Source: JASLDZ01 sp964244065 (GTDB lineage Bacteria > Pseudomonadota > Alphaproteobacteria > Caulobacterales > Caulobacteraceae). Taken from it: a DNA stretch of 64,000 nucleotides. The position numbers and the translations under genes are program-made. How positions within the stretch are numbered: the stretch's first letter is position 1; every line of letters begins with the position of its first letter. The DNA is taken from NCBI GenBank assembly GCA_964244065.1, contig CAXTHH010000001.1, positions 1 through 64,000 of the forward strand, written 5' to 3'. A model generated the notes under the pieces. It was given only the letters and a program-made list of their open reading frames with translations, had not been told where the DNA came from and made no database searches. This document shows positions 9,601 through 19,768 of this stretch, in pieces.

Positions 9601-9830
9601 GGGATGCCGGAGAGCACGTTCTCGACGGCGAACGTGACCTGCTTCTCGATCTCCACCGGCCCGAGCGACGGCACGAAGGTGGAGACCTGGATCTGCCGGT
9701 TGGTGACGTCCGGCACGGCGTCGATGGGCAGCTTGGTCAATTGCCAGCCGCCGAAGACGCACGCGAGCAGGGCGGCCGCGGCGACCAGCCAGCGGCCCTT
9801 GACCGACAGGAAGAGGATGCGGCCGATCAT
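6630..9830 (-). CDS. czcA: Heavy-metal efflux RND pump, CzcA family
   Basis: Proton-driven inner-membrane RND transporter of 1066 residues, the normal length for heavy-metal (HME) RND pumps. The start MIGRILFLSVKGRWLVAAAA followed by LPIDAVPDVTNRQIQVST is typical. Transmembrane helix 4 carries DFGLIVDGAVIIVEN, the DFGxxVDGAVVxxEN signature of the CzcA/HME1 group (Co/Zn/Cd export) rather than the CusA Cu/Ag form. Two large periplasmic loops and two six-helix bundles are evident. It is the third gene of a czcCBA-type operon, starting three bases after the adaptor stop codon. The exact metal is inference from the motif. Nickel specificity (CnrA/NccA type) is possible. Confidence 0.93.
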   Translation of the reverse strand: MIGRILFLSVKGRWLVAAAALLACVFGGWQLTKLPIDAVPDVTNRQIQVSTFVPSLGPVEIEKQVTFAVENVLSGIPGLTMTRSLSRNGFSQVTAVFTDATSIYFARQQVTERLAQARDSLPPGAQPQLGPISTGLGEILMYTVEFKHPDGRGAAGRDGAPGWQSDGAYLTPEGERLTDEVGRAGYLRTVQDWILRPQLRTVRGVAGVDSLGGYVKQYVVEPDPTRLIAYGISLKALAEALESANVAVGANTVRRAGEAFIVRTDARLHTIPDISRAVVASPGGVPVRVGDVARVTIGGAIRTGAASKMGAEAVVSTVLMLVGENSRTVAQAAGERLQALNRALPPDIVALPAYDRSKLVTATIGTVEKNLTEGAILVIVVLFLLLGNARAALITAAVIPITMLLTAAGMNGLRVSGNLMSLGALDFGLIVDGAVIIVENSLRRLAERQHREGRLLTRAERLEETVEASREMVRPTVYGQAIIFLVFAPLLTFEGVEGKTFAPMAITLMIALAFAFLLSLTFVPAMVALLMRGRVGEAEVRPVRAFKRAYAPVLRQALARPWPFVAGGVAALALAAGLFGTLGQEFIPQLDEKDITVTAFRIPSTSADQSAVMQRQIERTLMRLPEVAMVFSKTGNADLGTDPMPPNASDTYVILKPEKAWPKGAGDKAAVLKRITERAETLIGNRYEIQQPIQMRFNELIAGVRSDVAVKVYGDDLSAMTTSARQIAARLRTIPGAQDVQAEQTQGAPTFDVQIDRDAVARFGLTVRDVADTISAALGGREAGMVFQGDRRFDIVVRLPDAARDDVDVVGAVPVLLPGGRASVPLRELVRFAYTDGLNQVSRENGKRMVVVQANVRGRDLGSFVKEAQAAMETVELPAGSFVQWGGKFENLRSASQRLALIVPACFAVILGLLYMALGGLRPALIVFSAVPMGLAGGVFALVLRGIPFSVSAAVGFIALSGVAVLNGLVLLGAIRKRLDGGESLGQAVEEGAMERVRPVLTTALVASLGFVPMAIATGTGAEVQRPLATVVIGGLITATALTLLVLPAICRLFLTPRDRAEKIAA

Positions 9831-9832
9831 GG

Positions 9833-11011
9833 TCAGTCCTCCCCCACCGCGGCCTTGCCGATCTCGGCCTTGAGCAGGAAGGCGTTGCGGGTGGCGACGA
9901 CCTCGCCCGCCGCCAGCCCGCGCAGCACCTCGACCCGGCGGTTGTTGCGACGGCCGGCGAGAACCTGTCGCGGCAGGAACCCGCGCGCGGTGCGGACGAA
10001 GACGACGGTCCGCTCACCCATCGTCTGCACCGCGTCCTCCGGGACCACGATGGCTGGAGGCCCGGTCTGCGCCGTCGAGTGCAGGCTGACCTGAACGACC
10101 TGACCCGGCCGCAGCTCGGCGCCCGCTTCGACGGCGAAGACGACGGTCGCCGCGCGCGTCTGCGCATCGACGCCCGGCGTCACGGCCCGCACGACCACGC
10201 GGACCTCGCGCCCCTCCACGTTGACGATGGCGTGATCGCCGATGGCGACCTTGCCCGCGTCCATGGCTGTCAGCGCCGCCTCGATCTGGACGCGCCGCGG
10301 ATCGGCGACGCGGAACAGCTCCGTCTCGGGCTGGACGTAGGCGCCCAGGCCGACGCCGGCCGCTACCGAGGTGATGCGTCCATCCAGCGGGCTGCTGACC
10401 ACGACCGACCGCCCGTCGCCCGCCACCCGGGCGGCGCTGGCCGCGCTCACCGAGCGACGCTCCTCGGCGACGGCCTTCTCGTACGCCGCCTGCGCCTGCT
10501 CATAGTCCTGCCGCGGCGAGACGCGTTCCTCGTACAGCCGCCGCTCCCGGGCGAGCGCCTGCTGCGCGAGCCGCACGCCGGCGCGAGCGACGGAGCGGTC
10601 CGCGACGACCTGCGCGGCGTCGCGGCTCTCGACGAGGGCGACAGATTCGCCAGCCCTCACCGGGTCGCCGAGGCGCTTGTAGATGCGGGTGAGCGCTCCA
10701 GGCGCCCTGGCTGTCAGCACCGCCTGCCCGTCCGGGGTGGAGACCACCGTGCCGGGCGCGATGACTTCGGCCTCGAAGGCGTCCGCCGCCACCGTGGAGA
10801 CCCCGATGTCGGCCGAGCGCACGGCCTCCGCGGACAGGGCGATCTCCTTCAGCTCGCCGCGGTCGGGAGCCTCGACCGTCTCCTCGGCGGGGGCCGCGGG
10901 CCGCGGCGGGCCCGGGCGATCGGTCACCCTGGACAGGCCGAAGCCGACGGCCGCCGCGGCGATCAGGGCCGCCCCGACCCCGGCGTAGAGCTTCAATTTG
11001 GGCGCCGTCAC
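9833..11011 (-). CDS. czcB: RND efflux periplasmic adaptor subunit, CzcB-like
   Basis: Membrane fusion protein of 392 residues that joins the CzcA-like pump to the outer-membrane channel. It has an N-terminal membrane anchor (LYAGVGAALIAAAAVGFGL), then the barrel-sandwich lipoyl halves (APGTVVSTPDGQAVLTARAP and VVVSSPLDGRITSVAAGVGL) flanking a long helical hairpin at about 140-200. The beta-barrel and membrane-proximal domains follow (LRPGQVVQVSLHSTA, AIVVPEDAVQTMGERTVVFV). The start overlaps the end of the TolC-like gene by four bases (ATGA). It lacks an obvious N-terminal His-rich metal-binding extension. The small His-rich gene upstream of the operon may fill that role. Confidence 0.92.
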   Translation of the reverse strand: MTAPKLKLYAGVGAALIAAAAVGFGLSRVTDRPGPPRPAAPAEETVEAPDRGELKEIALSAEAVRSADIGVSTVAADAFEAEVIAPGTVVSTPDGQAVLTARAPGALTRIYKRLGDPVRAGESVALVESRDAAQVVADRSVARAGVRLAQQALARERRLYEERVSPRQDYEQAQAAYEKAVAEERRSVSAASAARVAGDGRSVVVSSPLDGRITSVAAGVGLGAYVQPETELFRVADPRRVQIEAALTAMDAGKVAIGDHAIVNVEGREVRVVVRAVTPGVDAQTRAATVVFAVEAGAELRPGQVVQVSLHSTAQTGPPAIVVPEDAVQTMGERTVVFVRTARGFLPRQVLAGRRNNRRVEVLRGLAAGEVVATRNAFLLKAEIGKAAVGED

Positions 11012-12264
11012 AACCTGTCTCCGGAGGGGGTGCGGCCGGCGAGACGCGAGAGCTGCGAGACGGCGCTCAGGCGAGCCAGGCGGGCGTCGAGGGTCTGGGT
11101 CCGGGCTTCGATCAGAGCCCGTCGCGCCGACAGGACCTCCAGGAGCGGAAGCTTGCCGCCGGCGTAGCCCAGCCGCGTAAGCCGATAGGCCTCCTCGGCC
11201 GCCGCCTCGCCCGCCTTCGCCGCCGACAGCTGGCTTTCGGCGGCGGCGACGCGCACGGCGGCGGAGCGGGCGTCGGCTTCAAGGTCCAGGCGAACGCCCC
11301 GCAGCCTCGCTTCGGCGGCCCGCAGGCCAGCCTGCGCCGCCGAGATGTCGCCCCGGTTCTGGTCGAAGACCGGGATCGGCATGGAGAGGCCGACGACGCC
11401 CGCCACCTCGCGCCCTGCGACATCGCGCAGGCCGGCCGAGACGGTCAGGTTGGGCACGGCCTGCGTCCGCTCTACGCGCACGCGGCGCGCTGCGGCCTCC
11501 CGCTCCGCCAGCGCCGCCTGGTAGGCGGGGGAGGCGTCGATCAGGAAGCTGGGCGTCGCCGCCGGGACGTCGGCTGTCTTGAGCAGGCCGTCGACGATCG
11601 AGGTGATCGGCCGCGGGGACGCCGCCATGGCGCTCAGCGCGGCGAAGGCGGCGGCGCTGTCGGCCTTGGCGCCGTCGACGCGCGCGCGCGCCGCCGCCAC
11701 CTCAGCCTGAGCCTGCACCGATCGGAGCCCGGCCTCCTTGCCGGTCTCCACGAGCAGGCGCGCCACTCGCAGGTCCTCGGCGGCGAGATCGAGCGCCTGC
11801 TGCGCGAGCTCGACCCGCCTCTCCGAGGCTTCCGCCTGGGCGTAGCTGGCGGCGAGATCGACGGCGAAGGTCAGGCGCGCTTGGGACCGCGTCGCGCGCG
11901 CCGCGTCCAGCGTCGCGCGTCCGGCGGCGATGCGCGCCGTGCGCTTGCCGCCAAGCTCGAGCGCCTGGTCGACCTGGAACGTCGTCTGTCCGCCGAGCGC
12001 GGCGTAGGAGTCCGATCCGGCGAAGTTCTCGACGTAGATGGAGGCGTTGGGATTGGGGCGCGCCTGGGCCTGCAGGGCGAGGCCGCCCGCCCGATCGACC
12101 TCGGCCTCTCTCTCGGCCAGGCGGGGCGAATCGCGGACGGCTTCGCGCAGGAGCGAGCTGAACGGAGGGGCGGGATCGGCAAGAGCCGTCGCGCCCGATC
12201 CCGCCAGCAGGCCGGCGGACGCGAGGGCGCCGATCAGGCGCCCTCGGCAAGGGAGGGAACTCAT
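11008..12264 (-). CDS. czcC: TolC-family outer-membrane channel, CzcC-like
   Basis: Outer-membrane factor of about 418 residues. The ATG at 12264 is chosen because GAGG lies about five bases upstream and a clean signal peptide follows (MSSLPCRGRLIGALASAGLL then AGSGATALADP). A frame extension to 12309 adds 15 residues with no signal. Two repeated OEP domains of coiled-coil hairpins are visible, rich in Ala, Arg and Glu (AEREAEVDRAGGLALQAQAR, then RAAEARLRGVRLDLEADARS). CzcC-type segments such as PNPNASIYVENFAG and FQVDQALELGGKRTARI are present. It is the second gene of the metal-efflux operon and overlaps the adaptor gene by four bases. Confidence 0.92.
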   Translation of the reverse strand: MSSLPCRGRLIGALASAGLLAGSGATALADPAPPFSSLLREAVRDSPRLAEREAEVDRAGGLALQAQARPNPNASIYVENFAGSDSYAALGGQTTFQVDQALELGGKRTARIAAGRATLDAARATRSQARLTFAVDLAASYAQAEASERRVELAQQALDLAAEDLRVARLLVETGKEAGLRSVQAQAEVAAARARVDGAKADSAAAFAALSAMAASPRPITSIVDGLLKTADVPAATPSFLIDASPAYQAALAEREAAARRVRVERTQAVPNLTVSAGLRDVAGREVAGVVGLSMPIPVFDQNRGDISAAQAGLRAAEARLRGVRLDLEADARSAAVRVAAAESQLSAAKAGEAAAEEAYRLTRLGYAGGKLPLLEVLSARRALIEARTQTLDARLARLSAVSQLSRLAGRTPSGDRL

Positions 12265-12318
12265 GGGGACCTCGGGCTGAAGAAGGAACGGCGGCCGGCG
12301 GCCCGCCACTCGGCGTCT

Positions 12319-12687
12319 TCAGGCCCTCGGAGGGCGCTCCGGTCCGTTCGGGTTCAGCGAGTCGGGGACGCGCGAGGTCCATGCCTCGAGGTCGACGTCG
12401 GCGCGGGCGGTGACGCGAGCGTCGGCCGCGGGGCCGCTCAGATCGGCGAACGGACTGTGGTGACAGTGCCCGCCGTGCGGGCAGAGCCCCGCCTTCCCCG
12501 CGCCGTGCTCAGACGTCGTGGGGGCCGGCGTGGACGCCGCAGGCGTCGTGGCCGCGATCACCGGCGGCGACACGTCGTCCGCAGCGCAGTCGTAGGCGCA
12601 AAGGCTCGGCCCCAGCAGGAAGACGGCCAGGGTCAGGCTCAGGATGAGCCGCCCCCATCCGCTCAGACCGAAGCTCCGACCCGTCAA
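12319..12687 (-). CDS. Small secreted His/Cys-rich protein preceding czcCBA
   Basis: About 122 residues from a TTG at 12687 that follows a G-run ribosome binding site. Internal starts are otherwise lacking, so the start is uncertain. A hydrophobic segment (residues about 13-29, LILSLTLAVFLLGPSL) looks like a signal peptide ending near Cys30. A Pro/Thr/Ala linker follows, then a probable metal-binding cluster, CPHGGHCHH (Cys69, His71, His74, Cys75, His76, His77), and a charged tail. It ends 54 bases before the CzcC start on the same strand. Small His-rich periplasmic proteins are often the first gene of metal-resistance operons, acting as metal buffers. That role here is inference and I recognise no named family. 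Confidence 0.6.
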   Translation of the reverse strand: MTGRSFGLSGWGRLILSLTLAVFLLGPSLCAYDCAADDVSPPVIAATTPAASTPAPTTSEHGAGKAGLCPHGGHCHHSPFADLSGPAADARVTARADVDLEAWTSRVPDSLNPNGPERPPRA

Positions 12688-12989
12688 CTGCAGCCCCCCA
12701 AGCGGCGTATCCGCAGCCCATACGCTTCGGCAGGCCCCCCCGCCAGATGCGGCGGCGGCCACCGCCCCCGGCGTAAGCGGTACGCCGTGCGCTCGGCTGG
12801 CGTGCCGACGGGGGCGACGGCCTGGTCCGACACGGCGAAGTTCGCCGGGGCGGAAGGCAGACGTGCTCGCGCCTCTCCGCCCGCAGGGCCGCGGCCTGGA
12901 TGGGCCCCGGTGGTGGCGGTCGCCGCCACCACAACGCGCCTTCCGCGAGCCCCGACCGATCGCCGGGGAGGCGGGGCGCTGCCCGGCCC
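12688..12989. other. Intergenic region upstream of the metal-efflux operon
   Basis: About 300 bases between the small His-rich gene start and the 3' end of the next receptor gene, both on the minus strand. It should hold the promoter of the metal-efflux operon. No clear -35/-10 pair, regulator gene or metal-operator palindrome could be identified by eye. Confidence 0.35.
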
Positions 12990-15476
<2,487 letters not shown>

Positions 15477-15623
15477 GCGTCTTCCCCGGGCGCCCCGCAT
15501 CCCCACGGCGCGATCCAAGGCCAAGCTGGCCTGCTTCCGCAGCCTCCGCCAATGCGACAGTTTCTTCACCGGCCGCCACATAAGCTGAGCCGGTCGTGGC
15601 TGGCCGCCCCGTCGCGCAGCGCC

Positions 15624-17759
15624 TCAGGGCTTGGCGGAGGTGTCCGGGCCCGGGGCGTCCTTCAGGTGCTTGGCCAGCCAGCCCTCCACCTCGGCGTAGA
15701 AGTGGCGGCTGTCCTCCGGCTTGGTGATCCAGTGCCAGGCGTCGGGCCAGACCAGGAGGCGGCTCGGCACCTTCTGGCGCTGGAGCACGGCCCAGGCCTC
15801 CAGCGTGTTGCCCAGCGGCACGCGGTAGTCGCGCTCGCCGATGCTCAAGAGCATGGGCGTCTTCCAGGCGGCGCCGTAGGAGATGGGGCTCTGCTCGCGC
15901 CAGATCTTCGAGGTCTCCCACGGCGGGCCGCCGTTGGTGACCTCGCGGCCGTAGATGCCGTCGCTCTCGCCCCACTGGGTGAGCAGGTCCACCTCGCCCG
16001 CGTGGCTGATCAGGCAGCGGTAGCGGGTGGTGGTGGCCTCCAGCCAGTTGGTCAGGTGCCCGCCGTAGCTGGCGCCCCCGGCGCAGACGCGGGAGCCGTC
16101 CATGAACGGGTAGCGGCGCAGCGCCTCGTCCAGCGCCTGGTTGATCTCCTCGGCCGGGCCCTTCAGCGGGTCGAGCTTGATGGCCTGGGAGAAGGCCTCT
16201 CCGAAGCCGGTCGAGCCCGTGTAGTCGGTCATCAGCAGCACGTATCCGCCGGCCGCGATCAGGTGGTAGTTCCAGCGCAGGCCGATCTGGTCGGGGTTGT
16301 TGCTGGCCGCCCCGCCGTGGATGAACACCAGGACCGGATACGTCTTGGCCGGGTCGAAGTTCGGCGGCCGCACGATCAGGTTGTGGATGCGCCGGCCCTT
16401 GTCGGAGGTGAAGTAGAAGGCTTCCGGCGGGCTCCAGTCGATGGTCTTGGCCAGCGCCGTGTTCACCTGGGTGAGGTTGGTGGAGCGGCCGGTGGCGGGA
16501 TCGACGCGCACCACCTCCGCCGGGTTCACCGCGCTGCCGTACTGCGCGATCAGCAGCGGCTTGGCGGCGCGCGAGGGGATCGACAGCGCCGTGTAGCCCC
16601 CGACCTCGGGCGCGGAGACCTTCACGGGCGCGCCGCCCTCGGCGGCCACGCGATAGAGGTTCTCGTGCGCGGCCTCAGGGGCCAGGAACCACACCGTCCT
16701 GCTGTCCGGCGAGACGCCGAAGGCGGCGGTCTCGCGGTCGAAGCCCCTGGCGACGAGCTGCGGCTCCCCGCCGCCCGGCCAGGCCACCCGCGACAGGCGC
16801 GACAGGTGGTAGATCTCCTGGTCCTGCACCTCGAAGCGGAAGTAGAGCCAGCGCCCGTCCGGGCTGAACTGCGGCGAGCCGAACTCGCCCTTGGCGGAGG
16901 ACGCCAGCCGCGGCTCCGCGCTCCCGTCCGCGGGCACGCGGTAGAGGCGGTAGCCCACGTGGTCGAAGGCGGCGTTCCATCGCTCGGTGGTGGCGCTGAA
17001 CACCACCTCGCGCCCGTCCGGGCTCCAGATGGGCGACAGCGAGATGGCCGTCTCGCCCTGCACGCCGGAGAAGCCGGTGGTCTTGGCCAGCGCCGTGCCG
17101 CTGAGGATGTCCTTGGCTTTGGCGCCCGGCTCCAGCGACTGGACCATCACCGTGGGCTGCCGCTCGTCCAGCCACTCGTTCCAGTAGCGGATCGGGAAGT
17201 GCTGGTATGTGCGCACGTTGTACTTGCGCGCCTTCTTCTCCGCGGCGGCGCGCTTGTTGGCCTCGTCGTCGAGCGCGCCCGGGTAGACGGCGCTCTCGAA
17301 CAGGATGGCGCGACCGTCGGGGCTGAACTTGGGGGCCGAGGCGCCGGTGGAGACGTCGGTGACGCGCCGGGCCTCACCGCCCGCGGCCACGTCGATCACG
17401 TAGACCTGCTCGGCCGCATCGCCCTCGCGCTTGGCGGTGAAGGCCACCATCCGCCCGTCCTGCGACCAGGCGGGGGAGCTCTCCGCGCCGCGGCTGTTGG
17501 TCAGGCGGCGGGGCGGGGCCGAGCCGTCGGCGGGGACCAGCCACAGGTCGCTGACCGCCTTGTCGGCCTCGTAGGCGGGCTCCGTCAGCGCGTAGAGCGC
17601 CCAGCGCCCGTCGGGGCTCGCCAGCGGCGCGCCGACGCGCTTCATCATCCACAGCGTCTCGTGGGTGATCGGCCGCCGCGGGGCTTGCGCGCTCGCGGCG
17701 GGCGGGGCGAGGGCGGCGAGGCCCAGGCAGGCGAGGGCGATCAGGCTCGGCGGACGCAT
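15624..17759 (-). CDS. S9 family serine peptidase (prolyl oligopeptidase-like)
   Basis: Secreted or periplasmic peptidase of 711 residues with a signal peptide (MRPPSLIALACLGLAALAPP followed by AASAQA). The N-terminal two thirds form a beta-propeller of PD40/WD-like repeats (SPAWSQDGRMVAFTAKREGD, APKFSPDGRAILFES, SPIWSPDGREVVFSA). The C-terminal alpha/beta-hydrolase domain has the nucleophile elbow GGASYGG (Ser near residue 560), the acid in GERDYRVPLG (about 645) and the His in WPDAWHW (about 677). Family members cleave short peptides, often at proline or as dipeptidyl/acylaminoacyl peptidases. The likely partner is the TonB receptor just downstream. It is divergent from the DUF885 gene with only 63 bases between starts. 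Confidence 0.93.
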   Translation of the reverse strand: MRPPSLIALACLGLAALAPPAASAQAPRRPITHETLWMMKRVGAPLASPDGRWALYALTEPAYEADKAVSDLWLVPADGSAPPRRLTNSRGAESSPAWSQDGRMVAFTAKREGDAAEQVYVIDVAAGGEARRVTDVSTGASAPKFSPDGRAILFESAVYPGALDDEANKRAAAEKKARKYNVRTYQHFPIRYWNEWLDERQPTVMVQSLEPGAKAKDILSGTALAKTTGFSGVQGETAISLSPIWSPDGREVVFSATTERWNAAFDHVGYRLYRVPADGSAEPRLASSAKGEFGSPQFSPDGRWLYFRFEVQDQEIYHLSRLSRVAWPGGGEPQLVARGFDRETAAFGVSPDSRTVWFLAPEAAHENLYRVAAEGGAPVKVSAPEVGGYTALSIPSRAAKPLLIAQYGSAVNPAEVVRVDPATGRSTNLTQVNTALAKTIDWSPPEAFYFTSDKGRRIHNLIVRPPNFDPAKTYPVLVFIHGGAASNNPDQIGLRWNYHLIAAGGYVLLMTDYTGSTGFGEAFSQAIKLDPLKGPAEEINQALDEALRRYPFMDGSRVCAGGASYGGHLTNWLEATTTRYRCLISHAGEVDLLTQWGESDGIYGREVTNGGPPWETSKIWREQSPISYGAAWKTPMLLSIGERDYRVPLGNTLEAWAVLQRQKVPSRLLVWPDAWHWITKPEDSRHFYAEVEGWLAKHLKDAPGPDTSAKP

Positions 17760-17822
17760 GGCGGCTCCACGAATGACGTTCTCCTCGTAGGCTTGGCCGT
17801 GCGCGCCCGCTAGGGTCGGCGC

Positions 17823-19604
17823 ATGAGACTCGCGCCCCTTCTTCTCGCGGCGTCGCTGCTGGCGACCACGGCCCCTCCCGCCACCGCCGCAGCGCCGCCC
17901 GCCGCGCGCGCCTCCACGGCGGACGGCGCCTTCCGCGCCCTCTACGAGCGGGAGTGGGCGTGGCGGCAGAAGCAGCGCGGCGAGTCGGACGAGGACGAGG
18001 GGGCGAGCCGCATCCGCCCGCAGGCGCCCAAGGTGGACGCCGCGACCCAGGCCGAGCGCCTCCGCTACTGGACCGGGGTGATGCGCGAGCTGGAGCGCAT
18101 GGACCCCAAGCGCCTGTCGCCGCGGGAGGCCGAGAACTACGCCGTCTATCGCGCGCAGCTGCAGGTGTTGATCAACCAGCAGACCTTCCGCGACTGGGAG
18201 AAGCCGCTCACCGGCGACAGCGCCTTCTGGAGCGACGCGGCGGGCGTGGCGCGCCAGCCGTTCCGCAAGGCGGAGGACTACCCCCGCTACGTCAGCCAGC
18301 TGCGCGACCTGCCGCGCTACTTCGACGAGCAGATCGCCAACATGCGGGCGGGCCTAAAGCGCGGCTTCACCCCGCCGCGGGTGACGCTGGAGGGCCGCGA
18401 CAGCGCCATCGCCTCCGTGGCCGAGGCGAAGGCGGTCGAGGACGTGATCTGGTACGCGCCCTTCAAGGCGTTCCCCAAGGGCGTGCCCGCCGCCGACCAG
18501 GTGCGGCTGCGAGCGGAGGGCGCCGCCGCCGTCCGCGACGGGGTGCAGCCCGCCTACCGCCGGCTGCTGAAGTTCTGGCGTGAGGAATACCTGCCGGGCG
18601 CGCGCAAGGCGCTCGCGGCCGAGAGCCTGCCGGACGGGAAGCGCTACTATCAGGCTCTGATCACCGAATACACGACGACCACGATGACGCCGGAGGAGAT
18701 CCACGCCTTCGGTCTAGCCGAGACGGCGAAGATCCGCGCCGAGATGCTCGTCGAGATGAAACGGGCCGGTTTCAAGGGCGACCTGCCTGCCTTTCTGCGG
18801 TTCCTGAAGACCGACCCGCAGTTCAAGCCCAAGACGGCCGAAGAGCTGATGCGCTATGCGGCCTGGATCGCCAAGGAGTTCGACTACAAGGCGAGCCGCT
18901 GGTTCGGCTACGCGCCCCGGGGCCGCTTCGGCGTGATCCCCGTGCCGGCCGACATCGCACCCTTCTACACGGCGGGGCGGGGCGGGGCGAACGCCTATCT
19001 GGTCAACACCTACGACCTGCCCTCTCGCGCGCTCTACGCCATGCCGGCGCTGACGCTGCACGAGAGCGCGCCCGGCCACTCCTGGCAGGCCAACGTGGCG
19101 CGCGAGCAGAAGGACCTGCCCAAGTTCCGCCGCCAGTACATCTCCGCCTTCGGCGAGGGCTGGGCGCTCTACTGCGAGCGACTGGGCGACGAGATGGACA
19201 TGTACCACACGCCCTACGAGCGCTTCGGCATGCTGAGCTACCAGGCCTGGCGCACCTCGCGCCTGGTGGTGGACACCGGCGTCCACGCCCTCGGTTGGAC
19301 GCGCGAGCGGGCGCAGGCCTACCTGCGCGACAACACAGCCCTCTCCGACCACGAGGTGGAGACGGAGGTGGACCGCTACATCTCCTGGCCGGCGCAGGCG
19401 CTCAGCTACTACCTGGGCCAGGCGGCGATCCAGAAGGCGCGGGCGAAGGCGGAGGCGGCGCTCGGGGCGAAGTTCGACATCCGCGCCTTCCACGACACGG
19501 TGCTGAAGCTGGGCTCCGTGCCCCTGCCGGTGCTGGAGGCGCGCATCGACCGCTTCATCGCCGAGGGCGGGCCGGAGCCATATCCGAAGGACGTCGTCGA
19601 ATAG
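17823..19604 (+). CDS. DUF885 family putative zinc peptidase
   Basis: A 593-residue DUF885 protein with an N-terminal signal peptide (MRLAPLLLAASLLATTAPPA). The family contains HExxxGH (here HESAPGH, His near residue 413), which with the later FGEGWALYCE segment (about 443-452) resembles the metal site of M3/M32-like gluzincins. These proteins are widespread in Caulobacterales and presumed periplasmic peptidases, but biochemical evidence is sparse. A clear AGGG-type ribosome binding site sits upstream of the ATG. The gene is divergent from the S9 peptidase and convergent with the ABC-F gene. The hairpins in the following gap probably end both transcripts. Confidence 0.9.
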   Translation: MRLAPLLLAASLLATTAPPATAAAPPAARASTADGAFRALYEREWAWRQKQRGESDEDEGASRIRPQAPKVDAATQAERLRYWTGVMRELERMDPKRLSPREAENYAVYRAQLQVLINQQTFRDWEKPLTGDSAFWSDAAGVARQPFRKAEDYPRYVSQLRDLPRYFDEQIANMRAGLKRGFTPPRVTLEGRDSAIASVAEAKAVEDVIWYAPFKAFPKGVPAADQVRLRAEGAAAVRDGVQPAYRRLLKFWREEYLPGARKALAAESLPDGKRYYQALITEYTTTTMTPEEIHAFGLAETAKIRAEMLVEMKRAGFKGDLPAFLRFLKTDPQFKPKTAEELMRYAAWIAKEFDYKASRWFGYAPRGRFGVIPVPADIAPFYTAGRGGANAYLVNTYDLPSRALYAMPALTLHESAPGHSWQANVAREQKDLPKFRRQYISAFGEGWALYCERLGDEMDMYHTPYERFGMLSYQAWRTSRLVVDTGVHALGWTRERAQAYLRDNTALSDHEVETEVDRYISWPAQALSYYLGQAAIQKARAKAEAALGAKFDIRAFHDTVLKLGSVPLPVLEARIDRFIAEGGPEPYPKDVVE

Positions 19605-19613
19605 CTTCACCAC

Positions 19614-19760
19614 CTCCTCCCCCACGCAGTGGGGGAGTACCCCGAAGGGGGGAGGGGGCCGGCCGGCGCAGCCGGACGGAGCGGGCGTGAATGCATCTTC
19701 CGCGCTCCCGCGCGGCCCCTCCGGCCCTCTGGGCCACCTCCCCATCTGCGATGGGGAGGG
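19614..19760. repeat. Two GC-rich palindromes between convergent genes (REP-like or terminators)
   Basis: Two perfect inverted repeats occupy this gap. CTCCCCCAC (19617-19625) pairs with GTGGGGGAG (19629-19637) over a 3-base loop, and CCTCCCCATC (19737-19746) pairs with GATGGGGAGG (19750-19759), also over 3 bases. Neither is followed by a T-run on the plus strand. Their CCTCCCC/GGGGAGG core resembles intergenic palindromes dispersed through Caulobacterales genomes. They may also work as bidirectional terminators for the convergent DUF885 and ABC-F genes. Confidence 0.6.
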
Positions 19761-19768
19761 AGAGCTTG

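Noticed and set aside
6564..10094. A 1176-codon plus-strand frame opposite the CzcA-like gene
   Set aside because: Antisense shadow rich in Arg, Asp, Gly and His, with no recognisable domain.
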